DNA from: Theobroma cacao
Taxonomy: Eukaryota; Streptophyta; Magnoliopsida; Malvales; Malvaceae
Direction: 5' to 3'
Length of the DNA: 64,000 bases
Assembly: GCF_000208745.1 (NCBI RefSeq)
Contig: NC_030858.1
Coordinates: forward strand, 18,248,432-18,312,431
The position numbers were made by a program, and so were the translations under genes. Below the pieces are notes generated by a model. It was not told the DNA's origin, did no database searches, and was given only the letters and a program-made list of their open reading frames with translations. Each line of letters begins with the position of its first letter. Position 1 is the stretch's first letter. Below are positions 11,261 through 22,881 of this stretch, one piece after another.

Positions 11261-13053
11261 TGTTGGTCCCAAATAAATGTGAAAGAGGAGGGGTGAATAG
11301 CACTTTGGAATGGCACAAAAATTGTTTCCAAGTAAAGAGCTGATTAAAGGAACTTGAAAATGGAAGTTTAAAGCTTACTGGAGGAATGATTTCAGTGCTA
11401 AGAGTAAGAAGAAAATAAAAGAAAGTAGACAAAACACAATGATTTATAGTGGTTCGGTCCCCCTGACCTACATCAACTACCTTGATCTCCCAATCAAGGA
11501 TTTTCAAACCAATTCACTAAAATCAGTGGCATTACTAAGCTTCCACCAAGCTTTTACAATGGCTTTTCACAGGCTCAACCACAACCTTTAACAATGGTTT
11601 TTCACGGGATCAACCAAAATCCAAAACTAACTTTTCTAAGGCAAAGTTAGAACCTATAACAATAACCAAGCTAACCCAAACTTGAACAACCCCTTAAAGT
11701 GCCTCGCACACTCTTAGTAATCAAGAAATGAAGAAAAGATGAAGTACAAATGATCACTTAGCTGATCTAAGATGTACAAAGTTAAGCTCAAATACTTTTT
11801 CAAATGATGAGAGTGAAATACAAGTGTAAAGAGAAGGTTTTTGGTCTTCTACACTCAAAATCACTATGGATGGCTTCTCTATCTTATTTTTTACTGATGA
11901 AGAGGCTTTAAATACTTGCAAAATCAAATCTGGCCGTTGGAGACAAAAACTAACCGTTTCTGGCCATTATTTGGTCCTTTAGTGTTCAAATTCAAATCTT
12001 CAGACAAAGTGCTCTTAGCCGACTTACATACTTCTTAGTCATTAAGTCATCTTTGTCTTCTAATCCTAGTTTCTGGCAATGAGCTCTTAATCGACTAACA
12101 ATGCTTCTCAGTCGATTAAGTTGTCTCTGTCTCTAAACCTAGTTTTTGATAGTAAGCACTTAGTTGACTAACCATGCTTCTTAGTCCATTAAGTTCCTTC
12201 TATCTTGTAATCTAGATTTATGGTAGTAGGCTCTTAGTCGACTAATCATCCTTCTCGGTTGACTAAGTCTTCTCTGTTTTGCAATTTGCTTTTGAACTAG
12301 CCAACTTCATTTTTAATTTTAGCTTACTAACTCCTATCATCATTCGACTAAGAGGCTTCCGTTTTATGACTCAATTGTAGCTCCTCATTCTTAAAAGTTT
12401 TGATATTTGATTTTGAATGATTAATTAATTATTGACATATATTTTTTGTCTTGCACACTTAAACAATATAATTAAAAATCAATGAATGGGAATATTTTGC
12501 TATCATCAAAAACATATAGAGTCAACATTCTCTCTCTTATTTTTAATGATCACAAAATACTCTTAGATTAAGAATGCAATGTCTATGTTCAATATGAATG
12601 CTTCAAATCTTTATGCATAATGAGGTGCTCCCCCTTAGTTCATGCATCTACTTTTCTTTACATAATATTCAACAAAGCCAAAACTGAGCATCACACACAT
12701 AAATTAAACATGAAGACCTATTTAACTCTATTTGATTTAGTCTTCCTTCTCTCCTTTTTCTTTTTCATCATTAAACAAGATATTCAAAACTCCCCCTTAA
12801 TAAGTGCATCAAGATTTTCCTTTAATCTTTAAATCAAACTTTAATGAATAAGAATCATAATCACTCATACACCTTAGTCATACAAGCTTATATATATAGT
12901 TCAATAACTTTAAGAGTCAAACTTGTGTCTATGTAAGAACAAATGTATGGGAGTTAAATCATTTCAAGAAATTGTCTAGGATTACTCAAATACTGTTCAA
13001 GCAAATTTGATCATTTTGTCATAATCAAAACTATAAGAATTTTAAAGCTAACA
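11261..13053 (-). repeat. 3' LTR of the Copia element F1
   Basis: It is the partner of 18755-20551: same ends, same internal order, including the block TCAACCAAAATCCAAAACTA and the TTAGTCGACTAA array at 12010-12350. It also contains the shared stretch near 12620-12835 whose plus-strand frame is open in both LTRs only because the two are duplicates. Confidence 0.88.
12010..12350. repeat. Array of paired inverted TTAGTCGACTAA-like half-sites
   Basis: Four clear units, each made of CTCTTAGTCGACTAAC-like and, about 20 bp later, CTTCTTAGTCGATTAAGT-like words. Unit starts lie near 12011, 12084, 12155 and 12230, a pitch of about 71-75 bp. A weaker fifth site (TTCGACTAAGAGG) is near 12342. The spacers vary more than the sites. 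The same array lies in the other LTR (19500-19860). Confidence 0.8.
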
Positions 13054-13069
13054 ATCTCCCCCTTTTTGA
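13054..13069 (-). other. Polypurine tract of Copia element F1
   Basis: Minus-strand reading is TCAAAAAGGGGGAGAT directly before the LTR start TGTTAGC. This is the expected plus-strand priming site for reverse transcription. A similar purine-rich word recurs near 13164-13175. Confidence 0.75.
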
Positions 13070-16000
13070 TATGACAAAAGTATGAGCATAATTAGCATTT
13101 GAAATGATTTTAAAATCTCCCCCTCAACATATGCATAAAATTAAATTTGCTCATAAACCTTCTTCCCCTTTTTGTTATATCAAAAAGGTTAAGAAGAGTG
13201 AGCGTTAAACACTTAAGCTCAAGAAATAATGATTAGCAAAATCCATCAAGAATATAAGCATTAAGACCATGAATATGTAACCATAAAGTCTCTAAGTCAT
13301 CATACATATGCATTTAATATCCTCAACCAAGTCATTAAGAAATATACCCATTAAGCACATTCCAGTATTTATTCATCAAGAAAATCATCAATAAGAATGC
13401 CACATGTGTATAAATGTTCAAGAAAAATAGCATTTATGAAGTTCAAGAAAGATAAGCATAAAGATGTTCAATAAGCACATAAGCCCTATTTTATTTCCAA
13501 TACCATGTGTTAAAGCTCAATATACCAATTGATAGATGTAAGTAAAATCTCCTTATTTGTAAAAGCACGATATCAATTATGAGAGATGGAATCATTTTAA
13601 AGCTCATTATATCAATTGGTTAAGCACTAGTAAAGACTTCCCCTATCATTAAGCATTCTAAGCATATCAACTTCAAATCTCAAAACATTTAAGAAAGATA
13701 TTGTCAATTTAAAGCTCAAGTGAGAAAAGACAATTACAAAGCTTGATGCTAATTTTAAAGCTAGACACTAATTGAGAAAACTTGAGGCTTGATACCAATT
13801 ATGCATTTCAACATTCAAGTTTAAGTGAGAAGAAATATAAGGCACAATATCTATTTTGGTATTAAGAAAGATGTTACCTGTAACGAAGAACATCAAATGT
13901 TGAATTCTCACCAAACCTTGTTGTTGAATATCTTAATTCCTTATGATATCAATGACAATGATTGACTCCCACTTAAGAAATCATATGCTCAAGAAAAATT
14001 GTTAGAGATCGTTAATAGATCAAACATTAGGATAAAAATCATGAGCCTAGAATAAATGAGCATTCAAATGGATATTCAATTTATTTTCCTAATACTCAAG
14101 TATTCATGGAACTAAAAAAGTATGAGCATTTGAATAAATGTTCAACGTATGCATCAAATACTTATATTTTCAAGAAGTGTTTGCAAAGTAGCTCCTAGGC
14201 ATGTCTAAGGTATCATTAGTCTTCAAGCATTATTCTCAATTATCATCAAGTATTATCAATCATCATCAAGCATTCATTATTTATTCCAATATAAATCAAC
14301 CAAGTAGTATTAATCAAGCATTTTCAAGAAATTTCCTAAAAATAGCAACTCAAGGGAAAAAAATGTCATTATTAAGCATTTTTAGCAAGTATTATTCCAA
14401 ATCAATTTCAAGCAGTCATTCATCCAAGTCATTTTGAAGCAAGCATTGCAAGATGTATTCTCCAAATTATATATGAAATTGTCAATTCAAAGAGAACTTT
14501 CACAAAAGGCATATCATTATTAATGAAGCATCACTAAAGCATTTTTCATTTATGGCAATCATGTATGAAAGTTATGATCAAATAAGCACAAACATGATTA
14601 CAAGAAATAACATGGCTATCTCCCTTAATCATGATTCCAATTTTGTTCATCAAAATTCAAGCATGAGTTCAATATAGGCATATACCAATTAAAAAAATAA
14701 GCAACCATTGAAGTTCAAGGTACATGCAATTTCTCAATAATTCATGATTCATGAGTGATATCAATTGTTATAGAATATTGAAAGTAAAGCACTCAACTCA
14801 TGAATGTATTCAAAGTGAACATTTAATCATCAATGAATACCAATTATCAAGATTCAAGAAAGAGATATTTAATCAAAGCACATTAGGCATTCATTGCTAA
14901 CTAAAGCTATAAGCCATATTTTGTTTGACATGTCAAGTTGTTTATGGTGACCTATAATCCAAAGTTGGATTCACACAAAATCTTTAAATCATGTAAACAT
15001 TAAGGCTCAATGAAGACCTATTTAACATTTAAATGCATATTCAAAATAAATTTTAACTACGTCAACTCACAATATATGCCATGATCAAACTTGACAATTA
15101 AATTCATATTCAAATGCATAGCTCAAGTCAAGTCTTAGACTTTAAACCTTAAGGTCAAGCATAAAGAAAATTCACATAAGCATCTGTCTTGACCAATGTA
15201 GTAGATGAACCAAGAATATTTTCATTAAGTTCAATGAGTTCATCTTAATCGAATTTGTATGCATAATCAAGAAATCAATTTTGAAACAATCATTTGAGCA
15301 CAATCATAAAATATATTTCAAGAATTGTTCCTAGACTAGCATTTGAACATTTCAATTTTCATGAGAAGATATTTTCTATATATGCACATGAAAATCCAAT
15401 CGGATTAACAAATTCAAGCATTGATGAACAATTTCTCATATTTCTATTTTGTTGTTGTAAATACATGAGAATTTATGAAATCAATATGAGTGTCATGCTT
15501 GGGAATAGATAGATTTATGTCACCAAAAAGGATTTCCCATTTTTTAGCAAGTTTTGCAATTTCAAGAACATGTACTTGCACCAAATGATCATGAGAGTAT
15601 TCATAATGCATGTTTTTAAAAGTCAAGAATCATCTTTGAAAAGGAAATTCAGAGAAGAAAATATTGTAATGGACAAGATGCAAAGTAAAAAGACATTTTG
15701 GAACTCAAAACTTGTCCATTTTGGCTTTAGAGAACTCAAGAGTCGACTACATATCCCTTAGGTGCACGTTTTACCATTCCAGCAACATTGTTTGCATTTT
15801 GTTCTACAAAAGTCGACTAACTATGCTAAGGAGTCAATTATGCTTGATTCTTGCATATTGAAAAGCCAGAAAAAGGTGTAAAACATGCAATGTTCCAAAG
15901 ATATAAGAATCTCAAAACATGGATTAGTGTGAGAACAATTTAGAATTTCATTTTAACCATGTTTGGAACATCCTTTTGGGCATTTATGATCAAAGATTCT

Positions 16001-17780
16001 TCAAGAAAACATGTGAACTGAAATTTTGGCTTTTATTGCTCATTGTTCACAAATGCTAAAAAGTTGAAATGCTCATTTGAAGAATCATGTCTCTAATATG
16101 CTCAAACATATTCAATTTACATCATGATGCGTGACTATGACTTATAACATGTACAACAAGCATTTAAACAATTTTTAAGCATAATAAGAATCAAATTTAT
16201 CATTTTCAACAATTTTCCAACATATGGACAAAAATACTTTTGAGGTTATTCAAGCAATCATTTGCAACAAGAACTAAATATAATGGCATTTTCAACACAA
16301 GGTATGCTTGTTCAAGTTATATATCATTGAAATCACTGTAATCTCAAGGATGCCAAACATTGCAAATAGATATGTTCTTTTGCTTGAAAAATGCCATTAG
16401 TGTTAAATTATCACACTAAAGATCATGCTTAAGAAATCTCTTTCAATCAGTTTCACCAATCATAAGAGAAATACCAAACAACATCAAATTTGTGCAATTT
16501 ATATAAATATATCCAATTAAGTTTGCTCAACCATGCTATAACATTAAAAATAAAGAATTAATAAATCATTTTCAATCAAAGAGGATAAAAAGATTTTCCA
16601 AGAAAATCAATTGATAAAGATTTAATCTTTCTTTACAAACTTTTCAACTTGAAACATTCAAGATTAGACATGCTTTGTGAAAAATCATGAGCTCAATATC
16701 ACTCAATTTTTTTCAATTATGCTTTAAATGATTTATGAAATGTGTAAGAAGCATAATGAATCATGTTTATGCATTTGAAAGGTCATTTGCAAATATCTCA
16801 CAATCATGTTCCAAAAATGCCCTTATGACCATTCAAGCTAACAAGCAAGCATGCACATCCAATAAGTACAAGTCATTAGTATTTTCACTATGAAATAAAC
16901 TTTTTCAATTCATAAATCATTCTAGACTTAAAGGATGTCAACATTTTTCCCATTTAAGCTCATTTTGCTTCAAAAGTACCAATGAAAGTAGTCAAAACTT
17001 TCAAGCTCATTATCAACCATCTTGAACTATTCAAGCAAGTACTAGAATGTAGATCAAGATTGTTCAAATGGTCAACTTATGCTAGACACAAGGAAATCAG
17101 GGATAATTTTTTTAACTCAATTTTCCTTGTTTTAGGCTACTTGAATAGTTGTGAGTGTAAGTCATCAAGTATGCTCATATTTTTATCACATTATCCAACC
17201 TTTTATGTTTCAAAATTATGCTCAAAAATCATTTTTCCTCAAAGAAGTAGTATGGAAACAATTTCACAAAACATGAGGAAATTTTATATAAATAATTTTC
17301 CATAATCAAGCAATCTTAATAAAATAATTTTCTCAAAATAAGGATGATGATATATTCAAGATCAAATATAAGTACATACTCAATCTTTAGATTCATACTT
17401 CCTTGCAACTTATAGCATGTATCATATCAAATCAAGTTGCATAGCCAAGATTGATCAATAAAGCTAAAAGACTTATGCACTTAATATTCAAGCAAGAATA
17501 TGCAACTAAAATTTTCAATGTAGACAAGCAAACAATTTTAGAAACCAAGCCAAATGAATGAAACATTCAATAAATAAGCAATCAAGATTCTCATTAAAAT
17601 AAATTTTAGCATAGAAATCACCCATTTTCCTTTACGTGTGACTAGAGAGCATCCATTTTTCAAGAATTGTTCCTCCTTGCTCTAGCACACCTACAAGAGA
17701 CATTTTTTATTTGATCTTTGGTATCCAAATTGCTTTGAATCCTTGAAAGTTAGTCTCGTTGCATAAAGTTTCTTTTGGAA
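13070..17780 (-). other. Coding-free AT-rich interior of Copia element F1
   Basis: About 4.7 kb between gag remnant and 3' LTR. On the plus strand it is strikingly rich in short words such as TCAAGCATT, AAGCAT, TTTCAAG and CAATTTTGA-like variants, without a strict tandem period. The open frames in it (for example 14201-14437 and 16982-17305) show no recognisable domain, and I regard them as chance. In autonomous relatives this space would hold pol and a 3' non-coding region. Confidence 0.6.
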
Positions 17781-17787
17781 ACCACAC

Positions 17788-18715
17788 TTATCTAAATTTG
17801 TAAGGTACACATTTTTTAATTCGACAAGTGTATGAACAATAACTATAAAATGTGCAATGATTGTATTTGGTCATTTTGGAAGATGAAGAATTCATGGTAG
17901 CCTTTTGTTTCTCATTCAATAAATCTTCAAATTTCATTTTCATATCAAAATTTCCTTTTTCCAAAATATCAATTTTCTTTTGGTAAGCTTTAAAATCCTT
18001 TTCCAAATTTTCATTTTCTTTTTCCAAGTAAATTTTTGTTTTCATCAAAAATTCATTTTCAACATCGAGTATGGAAATAATTTTCTTGTTCTTCATATTC
18101 ATTTTCTCAAACTCAAATGCTAAATCTTCAAAAGCATCATGTAATTCGTCAAAAGCATATGAATTAAGTTCAAAAGATGAAGAAGTTACCTTTATCTCTT
18201 CAAGAGCCAGGAAGCATGATTCAATTTGATTTGAGGATTCATCTTCACTTGATTCCTTGTCTGCATTTGCCCTGTTGCTTGTTGAGCATTGATTCTCACA
18301 AGACTTGTCTTCCAATTCTTTTTCCTTCTTTGTTTCTTCATATAACTCTGCTAATTTTTGTCAAATTTTCTTGACACTTTTGCACATGAACACTTTATCG
18401 TATTCTCTATAATAAAGTGCACAAATGAGAGTGTGCATGGCCTTAGAGTTGATTTGTACTTTCCTTATTTAAGCTTCAATCCACTTATTTCTATCTTTGG
18501 GAGTTTTCTCACCTTTTACCGAATTTGTAATCATAAGAATGAAAGGACCATTGGTAATGACATCCCATATCTCATAGTCATAAGCCCTAACATAAATGGA
18601 CATTTTAGTACTCCAATAAAAATAGTTTGATCCATCAAATAGAGGAGGCATATTTATACATTGACCATCAGCATCAATAGATTTTTCTAAAACCATTTGA
18701 ATCTCCCATAATGAT
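17788..18715 (-). pseudogene. SIRE-like Copia gag, internally deleted
   Basis: The N-terminal piece (18696-18469) has the gag start typical of this lineage: PPLFDGSNYFYWSTKMSIYV, then DYEIWDVITNGP. The second piece (18315-17788) starts near an acidic Ser/Glu-rich stretch, contains CFLALEE and SSSFELN, and continues as a long charged coiled-coil-like region (KKIISILDVENEFL...). The segment joining them, which should carry the main capsid part, is largely missing, and the zinc knuckle is not seen. Located directly downstream of the primer site, as gag should be. It cannot encode a full capsid protein. Confidence 0.75.
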
Positions 18716-18740
18716 GTTAAGTCTTAAAAATGAAGGTTAG

Positions 18741-18752
18741 GCTCTGATACCA
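18741..18752 (-). other. Primer binding site (initiator Met tRNA)
   Basis: The minus strand reads TGGTATCAGAGC, complementary to the 3' end of plant initiator Met tRNA, two bases after the LTR end ACA. This fixes the element's orientation. Confidence 0.9.
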
Positions 18753-18754
18753 CT

Positions 18755-20551
18755 TGTTGGTCCCAAATAAATGTGCTAGAGGGGGATGAATAGCACTTTT
18801 GGAATGGCACAAAAAATTTTTCTGAGTTGAGTAAAGAGCAGATTAAAGGAACTTGAAAATGAAAGTTTAAAGCTTGCTGAAGGAATGATTTGAGTGCTAA
18901 GAGTAAGAAAAAAATAAAAAAAAGTAGACAAAACACAATGATTTATAGTGATTTGGTCCCCTTGACCTACATCCACTACCTTGATCTTCCGATCAAGGAT
19001 TTTCAAACCAATTCACTAAAATCAGTGGAATTTCTAAGCTTCCACCAAGCTTTTGCAATGGCTTTTCACAGGCTCAGCGACGACCTTTAACAATGATTTT
19101 TCACAGGATCAACCAAAACCCAAAACTAACTTTTCTAAGGCAAAGTTAGAACCTATAACAACAACCAAGCTAACCCAAGCTTGATCAGCCTTTTAGAGTG
19201 CCTCGCACACTCTAAGTAATCAAGAAATGAAGAAAAGATAAAGTACAAATGATCAATTAATTGATCTAAGATATACAAAGTTAAGCTCAAACACTTTTTC
19301 AAAAGATTGGAGTGAAATACAAGTGTAAAAAGAAGGTTTTTGGTCTTCTAAGCTCAAAATCACTATGGATGGCTTCTCTATCTTATTTTTGACTGTTGGA
19401 TAGGCTTTAAATACTTGCAAAATCAATTATGGTCGTTGGAGACAGAAACTAGCTATTTTTGGCCATTATTTTGTCCTTTAGTGTTCCAATTCAAATCTTC
19501 AGACAGAATATTCTTAGTCGACTAACATACTTCTTAGTCGATTTAGTCATCTCTATCTCTGATCCCAGTTTCTGGTAGTGAGCTCTTAGTTGACTAACAA
19601 TGCTTTTTAGTCGATTAAGTCATCTCTGTCTCTAAACATAGTTTTTGGGAGTAAGCTCTTAGTTGACTAACCACGCTTTTTAGTCGATTAAGTTCCTTCG
19701 GTCTTGTAATTTAGAGTTTTGGTAGTAGGCTCTTAGTCGACTAACCATCCTTCTTGGTCGACTAAGTCTTCTTTGTTTTGCAATCTGCTCTTGAACCAGC
19801 CAACTTCATTTTTAATTTTAGCTGACTAACTCCCATCATCATCTGTCTAAGAGGCTTATGTTTTGTGACTTAATTATAGCTCCTCATTCTTAAAAGTTTT
19901 GATATTTGCTTTTGAGTGATTAATTAATTATTGACATATATTTTTGTCCTGCACACTTAAACAATATAATTAAATATCAATGAATGGGAATATTTTGCTA
20001 TCATAAAAAACATATAGAGTTAACATTCTCTCTCTTATTTTTGACGATTATAAAACACTCCTAGATTAAGAATGCAATGTTTATGTTCAATATGAATGCT
20101 TCAAATCTTTATACATAATGAGGTGCTCTCCCTTAGTCAATGCATCTACTTTTCTTTACATATTATTCAACAAAACCAAAACTGAGCATCACACACATAA
20201 ATTAAACACGAAAACCTATTTAACTCTATTTGATTTAGTCTTCTTTCTCTCCTTTTTCGTTTTCATCATTAAACAATATATTCAAAACTCCCCCTTAAAG
20301 AGTGCATCAAGATTTTCCTTTAATCTTTAAATCAAACTTTAATGAATGAGAATCATAAGCACTCATACACCTAAGTCATACAAGCTTATAGATATAGTTC
20401 AATAACTTCAAGAGTCAAGCTTGTGTCTATGTAAGAATAAATGCATGGGAGTTAAATCATTTCAAGAAATTGTCAAGGATTACTCAAATAATGTTCAAGC
20501 AAATTCGATCATTTTGTCATAATCAAAACTATAATAATTTTAAAGCTAACA
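18755..20551 (-). repeat. 5' LTR of the Copia element F1
   Basis: It starts TGTTGGTCCC and ends GCTAACA in plus-strand reading, homologous throughout to 11261-13053 with scattered substitutions and small indels. It contains its own copy of the TTAGTCGACTAA array (19500-19860). Confidence 0.88.
19500..19860. repeat. TTAGTCGACTAA half-site array in the 5' LTR
   Basis: Sites near 19512 (TTAGTCGACTAAC), 19533 (CTTAGTCGATTTAG), 19587, 19608, 19659, 19680, 19733 and 19753. They form four pairs with the same pitch of about 73 bp as in the partner LTR. Confidence 0.8.
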
Positions 20552-20556
20552 ATTTG

Positions 20557-22366
20557 AACATCAATTTATATTAAAACTTTTACGTTGTGGATTTGTTTTC
20601 AATTACCTTTATGACTTTAGACTTATCTTGACTTTGCACCTTATCCTTGTGGTTAACAAAGTTGATGATTTCTTATTAATGCATTTTATGGTCATCATGA
20701 TGTTTGCTTGGTGCTATGTTTTATAATTTGGGCTTGTGGATGACCACTTATGATTGATGCTCTATAATTTAATTTTCATTCTATTTAGGACTATTGCCTT
20801 ATGCAATTTTCAATATTGTGGTTGAACGTTGAATATTGGGGTTAAATTTTGCATATTGTGGATTGAATGTTGAATGTTGGATATTGCTTACTGTGAATAT
20901 TGCTTTATACTATTTTGTATATTGCGTATTGTGGTTAAATGTTGCTTATAATTTTGCTTTAGGAAAAGAGGGGAGAACTCTCAAATTTGCAAATACTTAA
21001 ACATTGATCCTGCAACTTGATTTTCTACCTTCATTTTTTGATGTTGTTGAAACTTGACTTATTGAGGGGGAGTTTTTACAAAATGGTTTAACTTTTCTTA
21101 CCATTTCTTAAGTTTAGAAACTTCTATACTTTAATGCTTAACTTAAATTCAGGAGGAGTTGTTCTCAAAAGCATAGCAAATTTTGATTAAAGTTATGTCA
21201 TATAAAAAAAAGAGGAGATGATTAGTTTTAATTTGATTCTTACTTTGAAATAGCAAAAGCAAAATTATCAAAATTTAAATAATAAGTTTTAAATGCTTAA
21301 GAAACATTTAGAAACCTTGGAATAATTAATGAAATTTATCTTATGAATTAAAGGTTAAGCTTTTAAGAAGAAGGCTTAAATTGAAAGGGATTTTGAAAAC
21401 AATAGCTACAAGGATTGATCCTTATTGGCCATAAGCAAAAAGGATTGCACCCACAATTGCAAAAATTGATCCTTAGGGTTAGAAAATCGATCTTTATTGT
21501 TCAGAACCACAATGAATGCACCCATGGCTACAAGGATCGATCCCAAGGTTTTTAAGATTGATCGTTATTGGACATAAGCCAAAGAATCCCTTACTACTTA
21601 CTAGGATCAATCCTAAGGTTTTAAGGATCGATCCTTATTAGACAAAAGCCCAAAAATCCCTTACTGCCTACTAGGGATCGATCCTCCGTTCACATAAATA
21701 TAAAATTCAAGAGCAAAATTGATCCCATGTAAAAAGGGATTGATGCCAAGGTGTCCGTTTATGGTAATAAAGGTAAAATTGTAGCTAACCAACAAGTCTT
21801 TTGTTTATTAATGGCTATGCAATGATTTCTATTTATTTTGCAAGTATAGCAAACAAGTGCAAAACCAAATTAATTAACCCCTTAAGATCAAAGATTCTTC
21901 ATATTCTTCATTTTTTTAGCTTACATTTATCATTTTGATACCATCTTGTGTTTACGAACAATATCTACCTTTAAGAGGTTCTTTTTACTTGTCTAGCAAA
22001 CAATTTTTTAGAGTAAGAGAGTTTCTACCTTAACCTTAAAAAGGTTGTGTAATAGGTTTTATCTTAACCTTAAAAAGATAGAGAGGTTATACCTTAACCT
22101 TAAAAAGATATTTGTATTGGTGAACCAATAATAAATTTGAACTCCTTAGCAAGCTAAGGGAAAGAACATAGGCATCAAAATGACAGGCCAAACCTTTATA
22201 GATAGCATTTGCAAATTTCTCTACCCTATCCTTTTTTATTATTATTGCATTAAATTTTTTGGTTGGTTGTCATTGACTTTATATTTAACTTATTGTGTTT
22301 TGATGTTTAAATTGTGAAAAGTATTTATAGAAATCTAATTCACCCCATTACATTTGAGCTAATACA
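20557..22366 (+). mobile_element. 3' part of element C1: interior, polypurine tract and 3' LTR
   Basis: This continues the element split by F1 (the ATTTG duplication marks the joint). The interior is non-coding. A polypurine tract AAAAAAAAGAGGAGA (21203-21218) precedes an LTR starting TGATTAGTTTT at 21219; its end is taken as TAATACA at 22366, after the family word AATTCACCCC. The same arrangement (ATAAAAAAAGAGAAGAT, then TGTTAGC) occurs at 36631 in element C2. The LTR contains GATCGATCC-type sites (21410-21780). The exact right end is less certain because no target duplication was found. Confidence 0.55.
21410..21780. repeat. GGATCGATCC-type half-site array in C1 LTR
   Basis: Repeated words include GGATTGATCCTTATTGG, AAATTGATCCTTAGG, AAATCGATC, AAGGATCGATCCCAAGG, AAGGATCGATCCTTATT and GGGATCGATCCTCC. 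Sites come in pairs with connecting spacers sharing CATAAGC and AATCCCTTACT words. The array is less regular than those at 34130 and 36815, but several sites are full palindromes. Confidence 0.7.
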
Positions 22367-22881
22367 AGAAAAGCAAAAGTTAATTGTAAGTAAAACAAGC
22401 TTTAAATATGTTTGAGGAAATTGTCTTATTTTCCCCAAATCTAGAAGACAATTTTCAAAATTTCTACTGTTAGTTTTAAAATTATTATAGTTTTGATTAT
22501 GACAAAATGATCAAATTTGCTTGAACATTATTTGACTAATCTTTGACAATTTCTTGAAATGATTAAACTCCAATACATTTGTTCTTACATAGACACAAGC
22601 TTGACTCTTGAAGTTATTGAACTATATCTATAAGCTTGTATGACTTAGCTGTATGAGTACTTATGATTCTCATTCATTAAAGTTTGATTTAAAGATTAAA
22701 GGAAAATCTTGATATACTCGTTAAGGGGGAATTTTGAATATCTTGTTTAATGATGAAAAAAAAAAAGGAGAGAAGGAAGACTAAGTTAAATAGAGTTTGA
22801 TGGGTCTTCATATTTAATTTATGTGTGTGATACTTAGTTTTGGTTTTGTTGAATATTATGTAAAGAAAACTAGATGCATTG

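Larger units (their letters stand above)
11261..20551 (-). mobile_element. Complete SIRE-like Copia LTR retrotransposon, non-autonomous (copy F1)
   Basis: Two LTRs of about 1.79 kb (11261-13053 and 18755-20551) both start TGTTGGTCCC and end GCTAACA in plus-strand reading. A perfect 5-bp duplication ATTTG flanks the whole (11256-11260 and 20552-20556). The minus-strand element has an initiator-Met primer site (18741-18752) and a polypurine tract next to the other LTR (13054-13069). Inside are only gag remnants near the 5' LTR; protease, integrase, RT and RNase H are absent. About 4.7 kb of AT-rich non-coding DNA takes their place. The LTRs look roughly 90 percent identical where I compared them, so the insertion is not recent. 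The SIRE/Maximus lineage is inferred from gag and primer site. Confidence 0.87.

Noticed and set aside
12620..12832. Open frame repeated at 20118-20330
   Set aside because: It is the same position in the two LTRs of one Copia element; no domain, no sign of coding selection.
18741..18752. Possible tRNA fragment (GCTCTGATACCA)
   Set aside because: No tRNA fold around it; it is the primer site complementary to initiator Met tRNA beside an LTR.
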